Under the pieces are notes generated by a model. It made no database searches. It saw only the letters and a list, made by a program, of their open reading frames with translations, and had not been told where the DNA came from. 64,000 nt of DNA, from positions 30,225 through 94,224 of the forward strand of contig PUJZ01000017.1 in assembly GCA_003550345.1 (NCBI GenBank), read 5' to 3'. This stretch comes from Methanomassiliicoccaceae archaeon (GTDB lineage: Archaea; Thermoplasmatota; Thermoplasmata; Methanomassiliicoccales; Methanomethylophilaceae). Numbering within the stretch: position 1 is the first letter of the stretch; every line of letters begins with the position of its first letter. Made by a program: the position numbers and the translations under genes. Positions 18,514 to 27,744 of the stretch are shown here, piece by piece.

Positions 18514-19554
18514 GGTCGCCTTTATGGCCTCATAGTTCTCCGGCCGGCGCTCGAAGTACTCAGCCACGGGGGCGAGCAGCTCCGCCAGCGCCGCCGCCGC
18601 TCCCTTCTTGAGGTCCATGGGGTGCAGGGCGCCGGAGAAATAGTCCTCCCGCAGCGACGCGTAGTCCTCGTAACGCAAAGGCCCGCCGAACTTCTCCGGG
18701 CGCTCTATGCTCATGGCCCCCAGGCGGGGGAAGAGTATCAGGCTGCAGAGCATCAGCACCGGGTTGCGGCCCTCCTCCTCGGCCTCTGGAGGGCAGTAGG
18801 CCTTCTTGAGCTTGCGCTGCAGGTCCTCGATGCCGTCGTGTATCATTATGCCGCTGTCAGGGTCCCTCTTGGACATCTTGGCGGCGACGGGGTCCATCCT
18901 CTCCCCGCCCTTGAGCCCAGGGAGCAGCGGGGTGTGGATGGCGATCGGCTTCTTCCATCCCAGCTTCTCGGCGGCGTCGCGGGCCAGCATGTGCGCCCGC
19001 CTCTGGTCCATGCCCGAGTAGGCGAGGTCTATGTCCATGGCGAACATGTCGGTGGCCTGCAGTATGGGGTAGAAGAGCTTGGAGGAGTCCAGCTCGGCAT
19101 CGTCCTCGCCGCGGCCCATGATGGTCATCGCCCTCTTGACCCGCGACAGCGATGTGGCCTTGGCGACCTTGATCACCCTCTCCCAGTAGTCGATGTCGTC
19201 GAGTATCTCGCTGGCGTAGCGGTACTCCACCTTGTCGCGGGGGACGCCCAGGGCCTCGAAGCAGTCCTCCATGTAGCGGGCGCAGGTCCGTATGTTCTCG
19301 ATGTCCCCGCCCAGCTTGTCGTTTATGTAGGCGTGCCAATCGGCCCAGAAGACGGTTACCTGGAAGCCGGCTTCGGCCAGGTCGCGTATCTTGGAAGCGC
19401 AGATGAGCCAGCCTATGTGCACCAGGCCGGAGGGCTCGAAGCCTATATAGGCCCGCAGGCCTCTGCCCGATGCCATCGCCTCCTTCAGCTCCTCCTCGGT
19501 CACCAGCTCCTCAACGCCTCTGGTGACAAGATGCAGCCTCTCTTCCAGGTCCAT
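18493..19554 (-). CDS. tyrS: Tyrosyl-tRNA synthetase
   Basis: AYIGFEPSGLVHIGW, MAKMSKRDPDSGIMIHD (KMSKS-like). Confidence 0.93.
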   Translation of the reverse strand: MDLEERLHLVTRGVEELVTEEELKEAMASGRGLRAYIGFEPSGLVHIGWLICASKIRDLAEAGFQVTVFWADWHAYINDKLGGDIENIRTCARYMEDCFEALGVPRDKVEYRYASEILDDIDYWERVIKVAKATSLSRVKRAMTIMGRGEDDAELDSSKLFYPILQATDMFAMDIDLAYSGMDQRRAHMLARDAAEKLGWKKPIAIHTPLLPGLKGGERMDPVAAKMSKRDPDSGIMIHDGIEDLQRKLKKAYCPPEAEEEGRNPVLMLCSLILFPRLGAMSIERPEKFGGPLRYEDYASLREDYFSGALHPMDLKKGAAAALAELLAPVAEYFERRPENYEAIKATLDSLGR

Positions 19555-19608
19555 GTTAATCGCTCCCTCAATCCCCAGACGCTTATAAAATGATATTGAG
19601 CGCCCGGG

Positions 19609-20319
19609 TCACATCCAGTGCCAGCCCGTCCTGTCATGGATGGGGCGGGCGGGGTTCCCCGCCACCACCGTCCGGGGCGGGACGTCGCGGGTGACCACCG
19701 CCCCCGCGCCCACCACCGCGTCGTCGCCGATGCGGACCCCCTTCAGCACGGTGGCGTTGGACCCTATCCAGACATGGTCCCCGATGCGGACCGGCGCCTC
19801 CATGGGCAGCCTCTCCCCGTCCCTCACCAGCACATGGAAGTCGGTGTCCATTATGCGCACCCCCCAGGATATCGCGCAGTCGTCACCGATGCTCACGCTC
19901 GCCCGGCTGTAGATGCTGCAGTTCTCATTGATCAGCGTCCTGCTACCCACGGTCACGCTCGCCCCCCCGCCGATGTTGAACCGGGCCCCTGGGCCCACCA
20001 CGGTGCGGTCGCCGATGCGGAGGGCGGCGCCGTCCTGGAGCATTATGACGGCGCGGTCCCCCGCCAGCTTGGCGGAGTACGATTCGACCAGATGGGGCAG
20101 GGCGACGAACAGCGCCCTGCCGTCCACCTCGAACACCGAGCCGCGGCCGCGGTGGACCTTCAGGGGATAGTTGCGCAGCAGCGGGAACCTCCAGAAGCGG
20201 CCAGGGAACCAGCGCAGGCTGCTGAGCAGGCTCCTGATCCCCGGCACGGGGTCGATGACCGGCATCCTGGCGGCGCCTTCCGACATCGCCACCGCATCCT
20301 GGAGGCCGCTTAAAAACAT
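19609..20319 (-). CDS. Hexapeptide-repeat (LbH) acyltransferase
   Basis: Imperfect hexapeptide repeats; VWIGSNATVLKGVRIGDDAVVGAGAVVTRDVPPRTVVAGNPAR. Confidence 0.88.
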   Translation of the reverse strand: MFLSGLQDAVAMSEGAARMPVIDPVPGIRSLLSSLRWFPGRFWRFPLLRNYPLKVHRGRGSVFEVDGRALFVALPHLVESYSAKLAGDRAVIMLQDGAALRIGDRTVVGPGARFNIGGGASVTVGSRTLINENCSIYSRASVSIGDDCAISWGVRIMDTDFHVLVRDGERLPMEAPVRIGDHVWIGSNATVLKGVRIGDDAVVGAGAVVTRDVPPRTVVAGNPARPIHDRTGWHWM

Positions 20320-20335
20320 ATCCGCTGCATCCCCA

Positions 20336-20566
20336 TCACCCTTCGAACAGGATGCGCCCGTCGTAGGTGATGAGCCGGATGCGGTGGTAGGGTATCAGCG
20401 ACCCGGCCGCGCGGAAGAAGGACCTGCCCAGATGCTCTATCTCGTCACCGGCTATGGTCCGGGTGTCTCCCTCGGCGCCGCGGTGCACATAACTGACCAG
20501 GCAGCGGGAGATCTCCATGTCCTCCCGCCATTTGACCTCGTTAAGCACCTGCCGCGGGAAGCGCAT
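20336..20566 (-). CDS. DUF504 / MJ1316-like domain protein
   Basis: FPRQVLNEVKW...YVHRGAEGDTRTIAGDEIEHLGRSFF...IPYHRI. Confidence 0.85.
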   Translation of the reverse strand: MRFPRQVLNEVKWREDMEISRCLVSYVHRGAEGDTRTIAGDEIEHLGRSFFRAAGSLIPYHRIRLITYDGRILFEG

Positions 20567-20616
20567 GGTATGCCATCGTCATGAATTATTTATCCTTCTA
20601 TCCCTCATAATCAAGC

Positions 20617-22245
20617 ATGAGGAGCCTCACCGTCGAGGGCAAGCTAGTGGACGTCGTCGGAGACCGCATATTCCCCGCCCGCGTGACCGTCCAGGACGGC
20701 CGGGTGACCGCCATCGAGGAGACCGACGAGGAGATGGATCGTTACATACTTCCCGGGCTGATCGACTCCCATGTGCACGTGGAGTCGTCGCTCCTCGTCC
20801 CCTCCCGTTTCGCCGAGGCGGCGGTGCCCCGCGGGGTCACCGCCGTCATAGCCGACCCGCACGAGATAGCCAATGTCCTCGGCGTCGAGGGCGTGGAGTT
20901 CATGATGGAGGACGGCGCCAAGGTGCCGTTGCGTTTCCACTTCGCCGCCCCCTCCTGCGTGCCCGCCACCCCCTGGGAGAGCTCGGGCGCGGTACTGGGC
21001 CCGGAGGAGGTCGACCGGCTCATGGAGCGCGACGAGGTGGTGGCGCTGGCGGAGATGATGAACTTCCCAGGCGTGCTCAACGAGGACCCGGACGTCATGG
21101 CCAAGATAGAGTCCGCCCTCTCCCGCGGCAAGCCGGTGGACGGCCACGCCCCGGGATTGACAGGGGAGGAGCTGGAGAGGTACATCGCGGCGGGGATCGG
21201 CACCGACCACGAGTGCACCAGCGCCGAGGAGGCGCTGGAGAAGGCGGACAAGGGGATGCTGGTGCAGGTCCGCGAGGGTAGCGCCAGCAAGAACATGGAG
21301 GAGCTCATAGCCGTCGCCGACGACCATGAGTTCCTCCTCGCCACCGACGACATGCACGCCGGGGACATCCTGGAGGGGTACATGGACCGGCTGCTCAGCA
21401 AAGCGGTGTCGCTGGGGGCGGCCCCCCTGAACGCGGTGAAGGCGGCCAGCCTCTGGCCTGCGCGCCACTACCGATTGGAGGGAGGGTACATAGACCTGGA
21501 CATGCCCGCCGACATGGTGGTGGTCTCCGACCTCAAAGACTTCCAGGTGCTGGAGGTGTACATCGGAGGGGAGCTCGTCGCCGCGGACGGCAGGGCGCTG
21601 TTCGAGGCCGGGCCGTCGCAGGCCGGCACCAACATCAGGCCGCGCCAGCTCAAGGGGGAGGACCTCCGGGTGCCCTCCCACGGGCTGCGGCGGGCGAGGG
21701 CCATAAGGGTCTACCCCGACCAGATAGTCAGCGGAGAGGAGATCGTGGATGTCGACGCCGCCGAGGGCCATGTGCTCGCTGACCCCTCGCGCGACCTCAG
21801 CTACATAGCGGTGGCGAGCCGCTACGACGGCTCCCCTCCCGCCGTCGGCCTGGTCACAGGGTTCGGTCTCGAGAAGGGGGGCATGGCCTCGAGCATAGCC
21901 CACGATTCGCACAACATCATCGCCGTCGCCGTCGACCTGGATTCACTGGCGAGAGTGATCAACGGCGTCTCCGTCAACGGGGGCTACTACGCCACCGACG
22001 GGGAGCGTGACGCTTCCCTGCCGCTCCCTGTCGCGGGCCTCATGAGCACCGCCACCGCCGCCGAGGTGGCCGCCAAGGAGCGGGAGCTCAGCGGTTTCGT
22101 GCGGAGCCTGGGCTGCAAGCTGCACGCCCCCTTCATGACCATGGGATTCCAGAGCCTGCTCGTGCTCCCCAGCCTGAAGATCGGGGACCGTGGGCTCTTC
22201 GACTCGCGGGAGTTCCGCTTCGTGGACCTCATGGTGGGGGAATGA
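20617..22245 (+). CDS. ade: Adenine deaminase
   Basis: PGLIDSHVHVESSLLVPSRFAEAAVPRGVTAVIADPHEIANVLG. Confidence 0.95.
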   Translation: MRSLTVEGKLVDVVGDRIFPARVTVQDGRVTAIEETDEEMDRYILPGLIDSHVHVESSLLVPSRFAEAAVPRGVTAVIADPHEIANVLGVEGVEFMMEDGAKVPLRFHFAAPSCVPATPWESSGAVLGPEEVDRLMERDEVVALAEMMNFPGVLNEDPDVMAKIESALSRGKPVDGHAPGLTGEELERYIAAGIGTDHECTSAEEALEKADKGMLVQVREGSASKNMEELIAVADDHEFLLATDDMHAGDILEGYMDRLLSKAVSLGAAPLNAVKAASLWPARHYRLEGGYIDLDMPADMVVVSDLKDFQVLEVYIGGELVAADGRALFEAGPSQAGTNIRPRQLKGEDLRVPSHGLRRARAIRVYPDQIVSGEEIVDVDAAEGHVLADPSRDLSYIAVASRYDGSPPAVGLVTGFGLEKGGMASSIAHDSHNIIAVAVDLDSLARVINGVSVNGGYYATDGERDASLPLPVAGLMSTATAAEVAAKERELSGFVRSLGCKLHAPFMTMGFQSLLVLPSLKIGDRGLFDSREFRFVDLMVGE

Positions 22246-22280
22246 AAACCTTTTATCCGCCACACCTCCTTAACCAAGGC

Positions 22281-22841
22281 ATGCTGGACAGGCTGAAGAG
22301 GAGCGTCGAGGAGTGCCCGGTGGTGGGCCTCGGGGGCTATCAGTACTTCGTCCATCCCATCACCGACGGCATACCTGAGATGGACCCTGAGCTGCTCCAG
22401 GAGGTCGTGGACCGGATGATGGAGGTGGGCGATTTCCGCTGCGACCGCATCATCGCCCCCGAGGCGATGGGGATACACCTCGCCGTCCCCATCTCCCTCC
22501 GTCTCGGCATACCTTACAGCATAGTTCGCAAGAGGGGCTACGGCCTGGAGGGCGAGGTGAACATCGCCCAGGCCACCGGATACTCACGCTCGGACATGTA
22601 CATCAACGGCGTCAGGAGGGGGGAGAGGGTGGTGATAGTCGACGACGTCCTCAGCACCGGCGGGACCCTGAGGGCGTTGGTGCACGCCCTGAAGGACAGC
22701 TTTGGGGCGGAGGTGGTCGATATCGTCATGGTTTTCGAGAAGACCGAGAGGAAGAGGGAGATCGAGGAGGACATCGGCGTCGGCGTGAAGACCCTCCTCA
22801 AGGTGGACGTGGTCGAGGGCCGCACGGTCTACTACGAATGA
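22281..22841 (+). CDS. hpt: Hypoxanthine/adenine phosphoribosyltransferase (alternative start 22242)
   Basis: VIVDDVLSTGGTLRALVHAL PRTase motif; FVHPITDGIPEMDPELL archaeal Hpt. Confidence 0.92.
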   Translation: MLDRLKRSVEECPVVGLGGYQYFVHPITDGIPEMDPELLQEVVDRMMEVGDFRCDRIIAPEAMGIHLAVPISLRLGIPYSIVRKRGYGLEGEVNIAQATGYSRSDMYINGVRRGERVVIVDDVLSTGGTLRALVHALKDSFGAEVVDIVMVFEKTERKREIEEDIGVGVKTLLKVDVVEGRTVYYE

Positions 22842-22891
22842 GTTAGGCTGGATGCAGCGGCACCCGTTTTCCCCCTCCGGCGCGATGCAGC

Positions 22892-24202
22892 TTGGTGGGC
22901 CCTGAATCGTTCCTCCTCATCGCCTACATGGTGCTCTTCGGCTCGCTGATAGGGAGCGTGAGCGGCCTCGTGCCCGGGATACACGTCAACACCCTGGCGG
23001 CCCTGCTCCTCGCGGGCTATCCCCTTCTGGCGTCCTTGCTGTCCGCCGCCGTCTGCCCCGCCATGCTGCCGGTGATGGTCGCGGCGGCGGTGGTCTCGGC
23101 CTCGGTGGTGCACTCGTTCATGGACTTCGTGCCCTCGGTGTTCCTCGGCTCTCCCGGCGAGGAGGATGTGCTGAGCGTCCTCCCCGGGCACAGGATGCTG
23201 ATGAGCGGCAAGGGCGCCGAGGCGGTGGCATGCTCCGCCCAAGGGAGCCTGGTGGGAGCGGCGGCGGCGGTGGCCCTGGCGCTCCCTGTGCACCTGGTTA
23301 TGGAGTCGGGGGGATGGGAGGCGCTGCAGCGGCACATACCGTTCATGCTCCCCGTCTGCCTCCTCCTCATGATACTCTCCGAGCGGGGCGACGGCGCTTC
23401 GCGCAAGAGGGCCTGGGCCGTTTCGCTCTGCCTCGCCTCAGGGGCGCTGGGGGCGGTGACGATGTTCGGGTCCATGCCCGCCTCCTCCGGGCCGGTCCAT
23501 GCGGGCGGCCTGATGCTGCCGATGCTCGCCGGCCTCTTCGGCATGCCCGCCCTGCTCATATCCCTGGGGGCGGGGGGAGTGCCGGCGCAGACCGGTTCCG
23601 GCCGGCCGGAGCTGGACAGCGGCCCTGCCCTCAGGGGCCTGGTGGCCGGCCTGGCGGTGGGGTGGCTTCCCGGGGTCACCTCCACCGCCGGGACGGTGGT
23701 GGCGTCCCTGGGCTCCCCGGAGAGGACCCCGGAGAGGTTCATAGCCATGGTCTCGTCGGTGGGGACCGCGGCCACGGTCTTCGCGCTGGTCACCCTGTCG
23801 GTGGCCGGGCGGGGCAGGACGGGGACGATGCTGGTGGTATCGGACGTGATGGGCGACGGCCTGAGTGGCCTGGACAACCCCCATTTCGCCCTGCTGCTCC
23901 TCTGCGTGCTGGCGTCGGCGGTGATAGGCTACCTCCTCACCGTCAGGGCGGGGTCCCTCTTCGCTCGCGCCCTCCAGGGAAGGGACCTCTGGAGGCTGAA
24001 CCTGGCCATCGCCCTCTTCCTCAGCGTCCTGGTGCTGGCGGTGAGCGGGGCGGGGGGGCTTCTCATGCTGGCGGCGGGGACCGCCCTCGGCCTCCTGCCC
24101 TCGGCGGCGGGGGTGGGCCGCGTCCATCTCACCGGCTCGCTGCTGATCCCGGTCATGCTATTCTACACTGGTGAGCATTCCCGTCTGACCGGCCTCCTGT
24201 GA
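22892..24202 (+). CDS. TctA/DUF112-like integral membrane protein
   Basis: GSLIGSVSGLVPGIHVNTLAALLL; about 10 predicted TM segments. Confidence 0.75.
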   Translation: MVGPESFLLIAYMVLFGSLIGSVSGLVPGIHVNTLAALLLAGYPLLASLLSAAVCPAMLPVMVAAAVVSASVVHSFMDFVPSVFLGSPGEEDVLSVLPGHRMLMSGKGAEAVACSAQGSLVGAAAAVALALPVHLVMESGGWEALQRHIPFMLPVCLLLMILSERGDGASRKRAWAVSLCLASGALGAVTMFGSMPASSGPVHAGGLMLPMLAGLFGMPALLISLGAGGVPAQTGSGRPELDSGPALRGLVAGLAVGWLPGVTSTAGTVVASLGSPERTPERFIAMVSSVGTAATVFALVTLSVAGRGRTGTMLVVSDVMGDGLSGLDNPHFALLLLCVLASAVIGYLLTVRAGSLFARALQGRDLWRLNLAIALFLSVLVLAVSGAGGLLMLAAGTALGLLPSAAGVGRVHLTGSLLIPVMLFYTGEHSRLTGLL

Positions 24203-26333
24203 CCCGCCGCAGGCGCTCGCGGTCCCAGCCCAGCGGCGCCAGCAGCTCCTCGCCGCCGCGCAGCAGCATCTCGGCGTACCTCTCGGCGTCGTAGACGCCG
24301 TCCCACAGCCACGGTATCGACACCTTGTCGGCGGCGGCCTTGGCGGAGGAGTCCCTTATTATGTAGGCCACCGACTGCCCCGGCCTCGGCTCGCGGCCGT
24401 GCGCGGCCATCAGCTCGGCGGCGGCGCGGCCGTCGTTGAACCGCCTGTAGGCGCCCAGCGGGCGGGAGATGCGGCGCAGCACGGTGAGTTCCTCGGCGCC
24501 GGCGGCCCCTTGGCGCAGGGCCTCGACCCTCTCGCCGAGCAGGGATATGACCTGCGGCAGCAGACCCTCCATCCCCTCGCGGCCCTCGGCGGCGGAGAGT
24601 ATGTCCAAGGCCTCGGTCTGGAAGTCGCGCACCAGGCGGACGCAGTCACGCTTGCGGGCGGCTATGCCCCTCATCTTGATCCCCCCGTCCTCGAACAGCC
24701 CGTAATAGCGGTTGAGGGCCCCGGCGCCGTTGTGCAGGTTGGGGAGGAAGACCACCCAGCGATAGCGCCCCTCCGTCTCCAGGGGGATGCCGTGCTCCGC
24801 CGTGACCGCCTCCGCGAAGCGCTCCGGGTCGCCGCCGCCCTGCAGCCACAGCGAGTCCACTATCCCATGCAGCACCTTGAATCCCATCTCCGCCGCCGTC
24901 TCCGAGGCGCGCAGCATTATGTCCCGGCCGTAGGCGGTTATGGCCTCGTGGCACTCGATGCGCCCGAAGCGGGCGTTCCGGTACCCGGTGTATCCGAAGC
25001 AGGTCACCAGTATCCATTTGAGAAGCGACGAGCGCTGGAGGCAGGACTCCGCCCGCAGGGGGTCGCGGCGGGCCATTGCCTTCAGGGCCCGGCGCCTCTC
25101 CACCACCGGCCCGATGACCTCCGGCAGCAGCCCGCGGCGGCGCCGGCATATGCGGTAGCCGATCCCGGGGACGACGGACTCCGAGCGCGGGCAGCAGCCG
25201 CACTCCAGGGTCTCCGGGGATATGTTGAAGCGGGAGATTATGGAGGGGTACATGGAGGAGAAGTCCATGCCGACCACGTCCTCGTGCACCCCCGGGCGCG
25301 GCTGGTGTATCATGCCGCCGCGGTCGCAGGCCACCAGATGGGACAGGGTCTTGAAGTCCTCAGGCAGGTTCTTCTTCCAGCGCAGCAGGTGGCCTCCCCT
25401 CAGGGCGTGGTCCGACTGCATGGCGCTTATGGCGCTTCCGGGCGAAAGCCGGGACAGGTCCTGCAGGGGCATGCCGCTGAGGCGCGACAGCTCGATCAGC
25501 CCGGGCAGCCCCCCCTCGGAGTACATGAACGAGGCGGTGTCGAGATGGATCCTGCCGTTGAGCTTGAGGGCGGGGGGCTTGTAGACCGTCCGCCCGTAGC
25601 TGTGGTAGCTCTTGGGACCTCCGCACCTCACCCCCCGGTCCCTGCCCAGCGACAGCTCCAGGCCCAGGTCCTCGGCGCGCTCGAGCAGATGGGCGGTCCT
25701 GCCCTTGTCCCCCCTCTCGACCAGCAGCACGTCGGGGTCCCTGCTCTCGATCTCATCGGAGAGACGGCGGAGCATCCCCTCCTCATCTCCCTCGAGCGGC
25801 TCGCCGTCCAGCTTCAGGGAGCGTATCTCCTCGCCGGGCAGCGGGTCGAAGGGGGTCCCCGTGGACAGCTCCAGGCGCAGGGCCCTCAACGGCGGGACGG
25901 GGTAGTTGATGCGCTGCGGCGAATCGATGGCCCGGAGGGCCCCGTCGTGCTCCAGCAGGCCGAAGGGGAAGAGCCCGCGCGGGAGCATGAAGCGCTGCGC
26001 CGGGGTGAGGTCCACGTTGTAGAGCTCATAGGCGCGGTGGCCCCCCCAGCGGTCCACCGCCCTCGCCATGCGGGCCATGCTCTGGAAGCCGTCGACGCTC
26101 ACCATGAGGACGTCCTCCAGGGGGCCGCCGAGGCGGGTCCGGGCCCGGCGCATGCCCGTGGTGGCCCCGCAGCCCTCCAGGTCGCGGGACAGCGCCGGCA
26201 GCCCCTCGCCGGAGACGAAGAACGAGGGCCGGAGCGGGAAGCCGAGGCGGAGATGGCCCTCCGACCCCCGTATCCACACCACCACCCCGAGCCCGTCCTC
26301 GCTGGGATGGCAGTCGGTTATCCAGCCCCTCAT
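24153..26333 (-). CDS. Family B DNA polymerase, PolB2 (Dpo2)-like with degenerate motifs
   Basis: Motif A VGMDFSSMYPSII, motif B KWILVTCFGYTGYRNARFG, motif C HGIVDSLWL (DTD replaced), IKMRGIAARKRD; exonuclease motifs not conserved. Confidence 0.88.
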   Translation of the reverse strand: MRGWITDCHPSEDGLGVVVWIRGSEGHLRLGFPLRPSFFVSGEGLPALSRDLEGCGATTGMRRARTRLGGPLEDVLMVSVDGFQSMARMARAVDRWGGHRAYELYNVDLTPAQRFMLPRGLFPFGLLEHDGALRAIDSPQRINYPVPPLRALRLELSTGTPFDPLPGEEIRSLKLDGEPLEGDEEGMLRRLSDEIESRDPDVLLVERGDKGRTAHLLERAEDLGLELSLGRDRGVRCGGPKSYHSYGRTVYKPPALKLNGRIHLDTASFMYSEGGLPGLIELSRLSGMPLQDLSRLSPGSAISAMQSDHALRGGHLLRWKKNLPEDFKTLSHLVACDRGGMIHQPRPGVHEDVVGMDFSSMYPSIISRFNISPETLECGCCPRSESVVPGIGYRICRRRRGLLPEVIGPVVERRRALKAMARRDPLRAESCLQRSSLLKWILVTCFGYTGYRNARFGRIECHEAITAYGRDIMLRASETAAEMGFKVLHGIVDSLWLQGGGDPERFAEAVTAEHGIPLETEGRYRWVVFLPNLHNGAGALNRYYGLFEDGGIKMRGIAARKRDCVRLVRDFQTEALDILSAAEGREGMEGLLPQVISLLGERVEALRQGAAGAEELTVLRRISRPLGAYRRFNDGRAAAELMAAHGREPRPGQSVAYIIRDSSAKAAADKVSIPWLWDGVYDAERYAEMLLRGGEELLAPLGWDRERLRRVTGGRSDGNAHQCRIA

Positions 26334-26581
26334 CGCTCCTCCCGCCTCAGCCGCCTCAGCTCCTTCTCGTGCTCCAGCAGCATCGACATCAGCATGCTCT
26401 CCACCGGGTCGGGGGAGTCGCAGCTGCTTCCGGCGGCGGCGTGGTCGCGCACGTGCTCCAGGAGGCGGTCGAAGGCCTCGCGGTCCTCCGGGCAGAGGGC
26501 GCGGCGGAACCCCCTCCATTCCTGGATGATGCGCTCAGACGCGCGGCGGTAGGTGGGGGAGCTGCGGCCCAGCTCAGGCAC
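26330..26581 (-). CDS. Small helical hypothetical protein in PolB2 cassette
   Basis: 83 aa, ATGA-overlapped with polB2 start and 8-nt overlap with upstream gene stop. Confidence 0.7.
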   Translation of the reverse strand: MPELGRSSPTYRRASERIIQEWRGFRRALCPEDREAFDRLLEHVRDHAAAGSSCDSPDPVESMLMSMLLEHEKELRRLRREER

Positions 26582-27182
26582 CCCCGCGCCGGCCCGGCGG
26601 ACCGTGGAGGTGGGCGCCGGCGCTCAGCACCCGATGTGCTAGGGCGGCCTCCGAAGGCGGGACGCCCTCCGCGGAGGCGGACGCCAGCACCGCCGCGCCC
26701 GTCCTCCGCGCCAGCGACCTCAGGTCCTCCAGCGACGCCCGCAGGAGGCACCGGGCCTCGCGGCGGTCGACGTCCGGGTCATCGAACAGCTGGTCCAGGG
26801 AAGCGACCAGAACCAGGGACGGGGAGGCCTCGAGGACCTTGGCCTCCAGCCGCTCCCCGATTATGGCCTGCAGCTGGTAGGCGGTGAACGCCCGCGCCAC
26901 GTTGACACGGTCCAGGGCCTCGCGGGTGCCGCAGCGCAGGGCGCGGCAGCGGCGGGAGAGGTCCAGGGGGTCGAGGGCGTTGCCTCCGTCCACCCATACC
27001 GCCCCCCTCCCCCGGCAGGCGGCATCGGCGCAGCAGGCGTGCAGCAGAGCCAGGGCCTCCGGCCGCGGCCCCAGCAGGAGCGTCAGCTCACCAGGCCGGA
27101 ACATCCCGTCCTGGTTTGCCACCGCCGCCGGCGTCCCGGGCAGGGGGTCCGCGGATGGTCTTGCGGTCCTTTTCGCTCTCAT
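26574..27182 (-). CDS. RecA/RadA-superfamily-like ATPase-fold protein with degenerate Walker A
   Basis: GELTLLLGPRPEALALLHACC (P-loop position), ...SLVLVASLDQLFDDPDVDRREARCLLRASLEDLRSLARRTGAAVLAS resembles RadA/RadB core. Confidence 0.65.
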   Translation of the reverse strand: MRAKRTARPSADPLPGTPAAVANQDGMFRPGELTLLLGPRPEALALLHACCADAACRGRGAVWVDGGNALDPLDLSRRCRALRCGTREALDRVNVARAFTAYQLQAIIGERLEAKVLEASPSLVLVASLDQLFDDPDVDRREARCLLRASLEDLRSLARRTGAAVLASASAEGVPPSEAALAHRVLSAGAHLHGPPGRRGGA

Positions 27183-27291
27183 GTCCGGAGAAGGGCAGTT
27201 CGCCTGCGGGGTATTATAACACGAGCGCGGGAGGGTTTCCCGAAAGTTGAGGCAGAAACGTTATATCGCCTGTAACGGATGATATCGCGGG

Positions 27292-27744
27292 ATGCACATG
27301 GAGAGCAGGCCTTTGACAGAGCTGAGGAGGTCGTACCCTTCAGTGGAGAAATGGATGGGGGCCTCCTTCTCAATCATCATGTCCGGGGTGTTCTCGCGCA
27401 TGATAAGGGACCCCTCCGGCGAGAGGTACCATGCCATAATGGAGATGCTGGGCTCCACGCTCTTCGTCCCGTCATTGATGGTCTCCGCCGTCGCGGTGAT
27501 CCTCGTCTACTACTATGGCGACCGTTTCGGCCTCTGGATCCCGCAGGTGCATCAGTACTACGTCACCATGGCGGGGTGCGCGGCGGCCCTCTACCTGGGC
27601 GGTTACGTGTTCGTCGACAACATGGCAGTGGGGGCGGCGGTGCTGTTCTTCTCCGGCGGCCTGCTGGCCGTGCTTGCCCTCAAGAAGGACGAATGGGGGA
27701 TCGGCGAGCCGCGGATGCTGCGGAGGATCAGCGGATCTGGTTGA
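27292..27744 (+). CDS. Hypothetical membrane protein
   Basis: 150 aa with 3-4 predicted TM segments; TATA-like gttatatcg about 30 nt upstream. Confidence 0.7.
   Translation: MHMESRPLTELRRSYPSVEKWMGASFSIIMSGVFSRMIRDPSGERYHAIMEMLGSTLFVPSLMVSAVAVILVYYYGDRFGLWIPQVHQYYVTMAGCAAALYLGGYVFVDNMAVGAAVLFFSGGLLAVLALKKDEWGIGEPRMLRRISGSG

Noticed and set aside
22242-22281. Upstream ATG (22242) of hpt as true start
   Set aside because: ATGA overlap with ade is attractive, but archaeal Hpt proteins begin at MLDRLKRS-like sequence; kept as alternative only
24399-26552. 717-aa plus-strand ORF over polB2
   Set aside because: Antisense artefact; minus strand carries polymerase motifs
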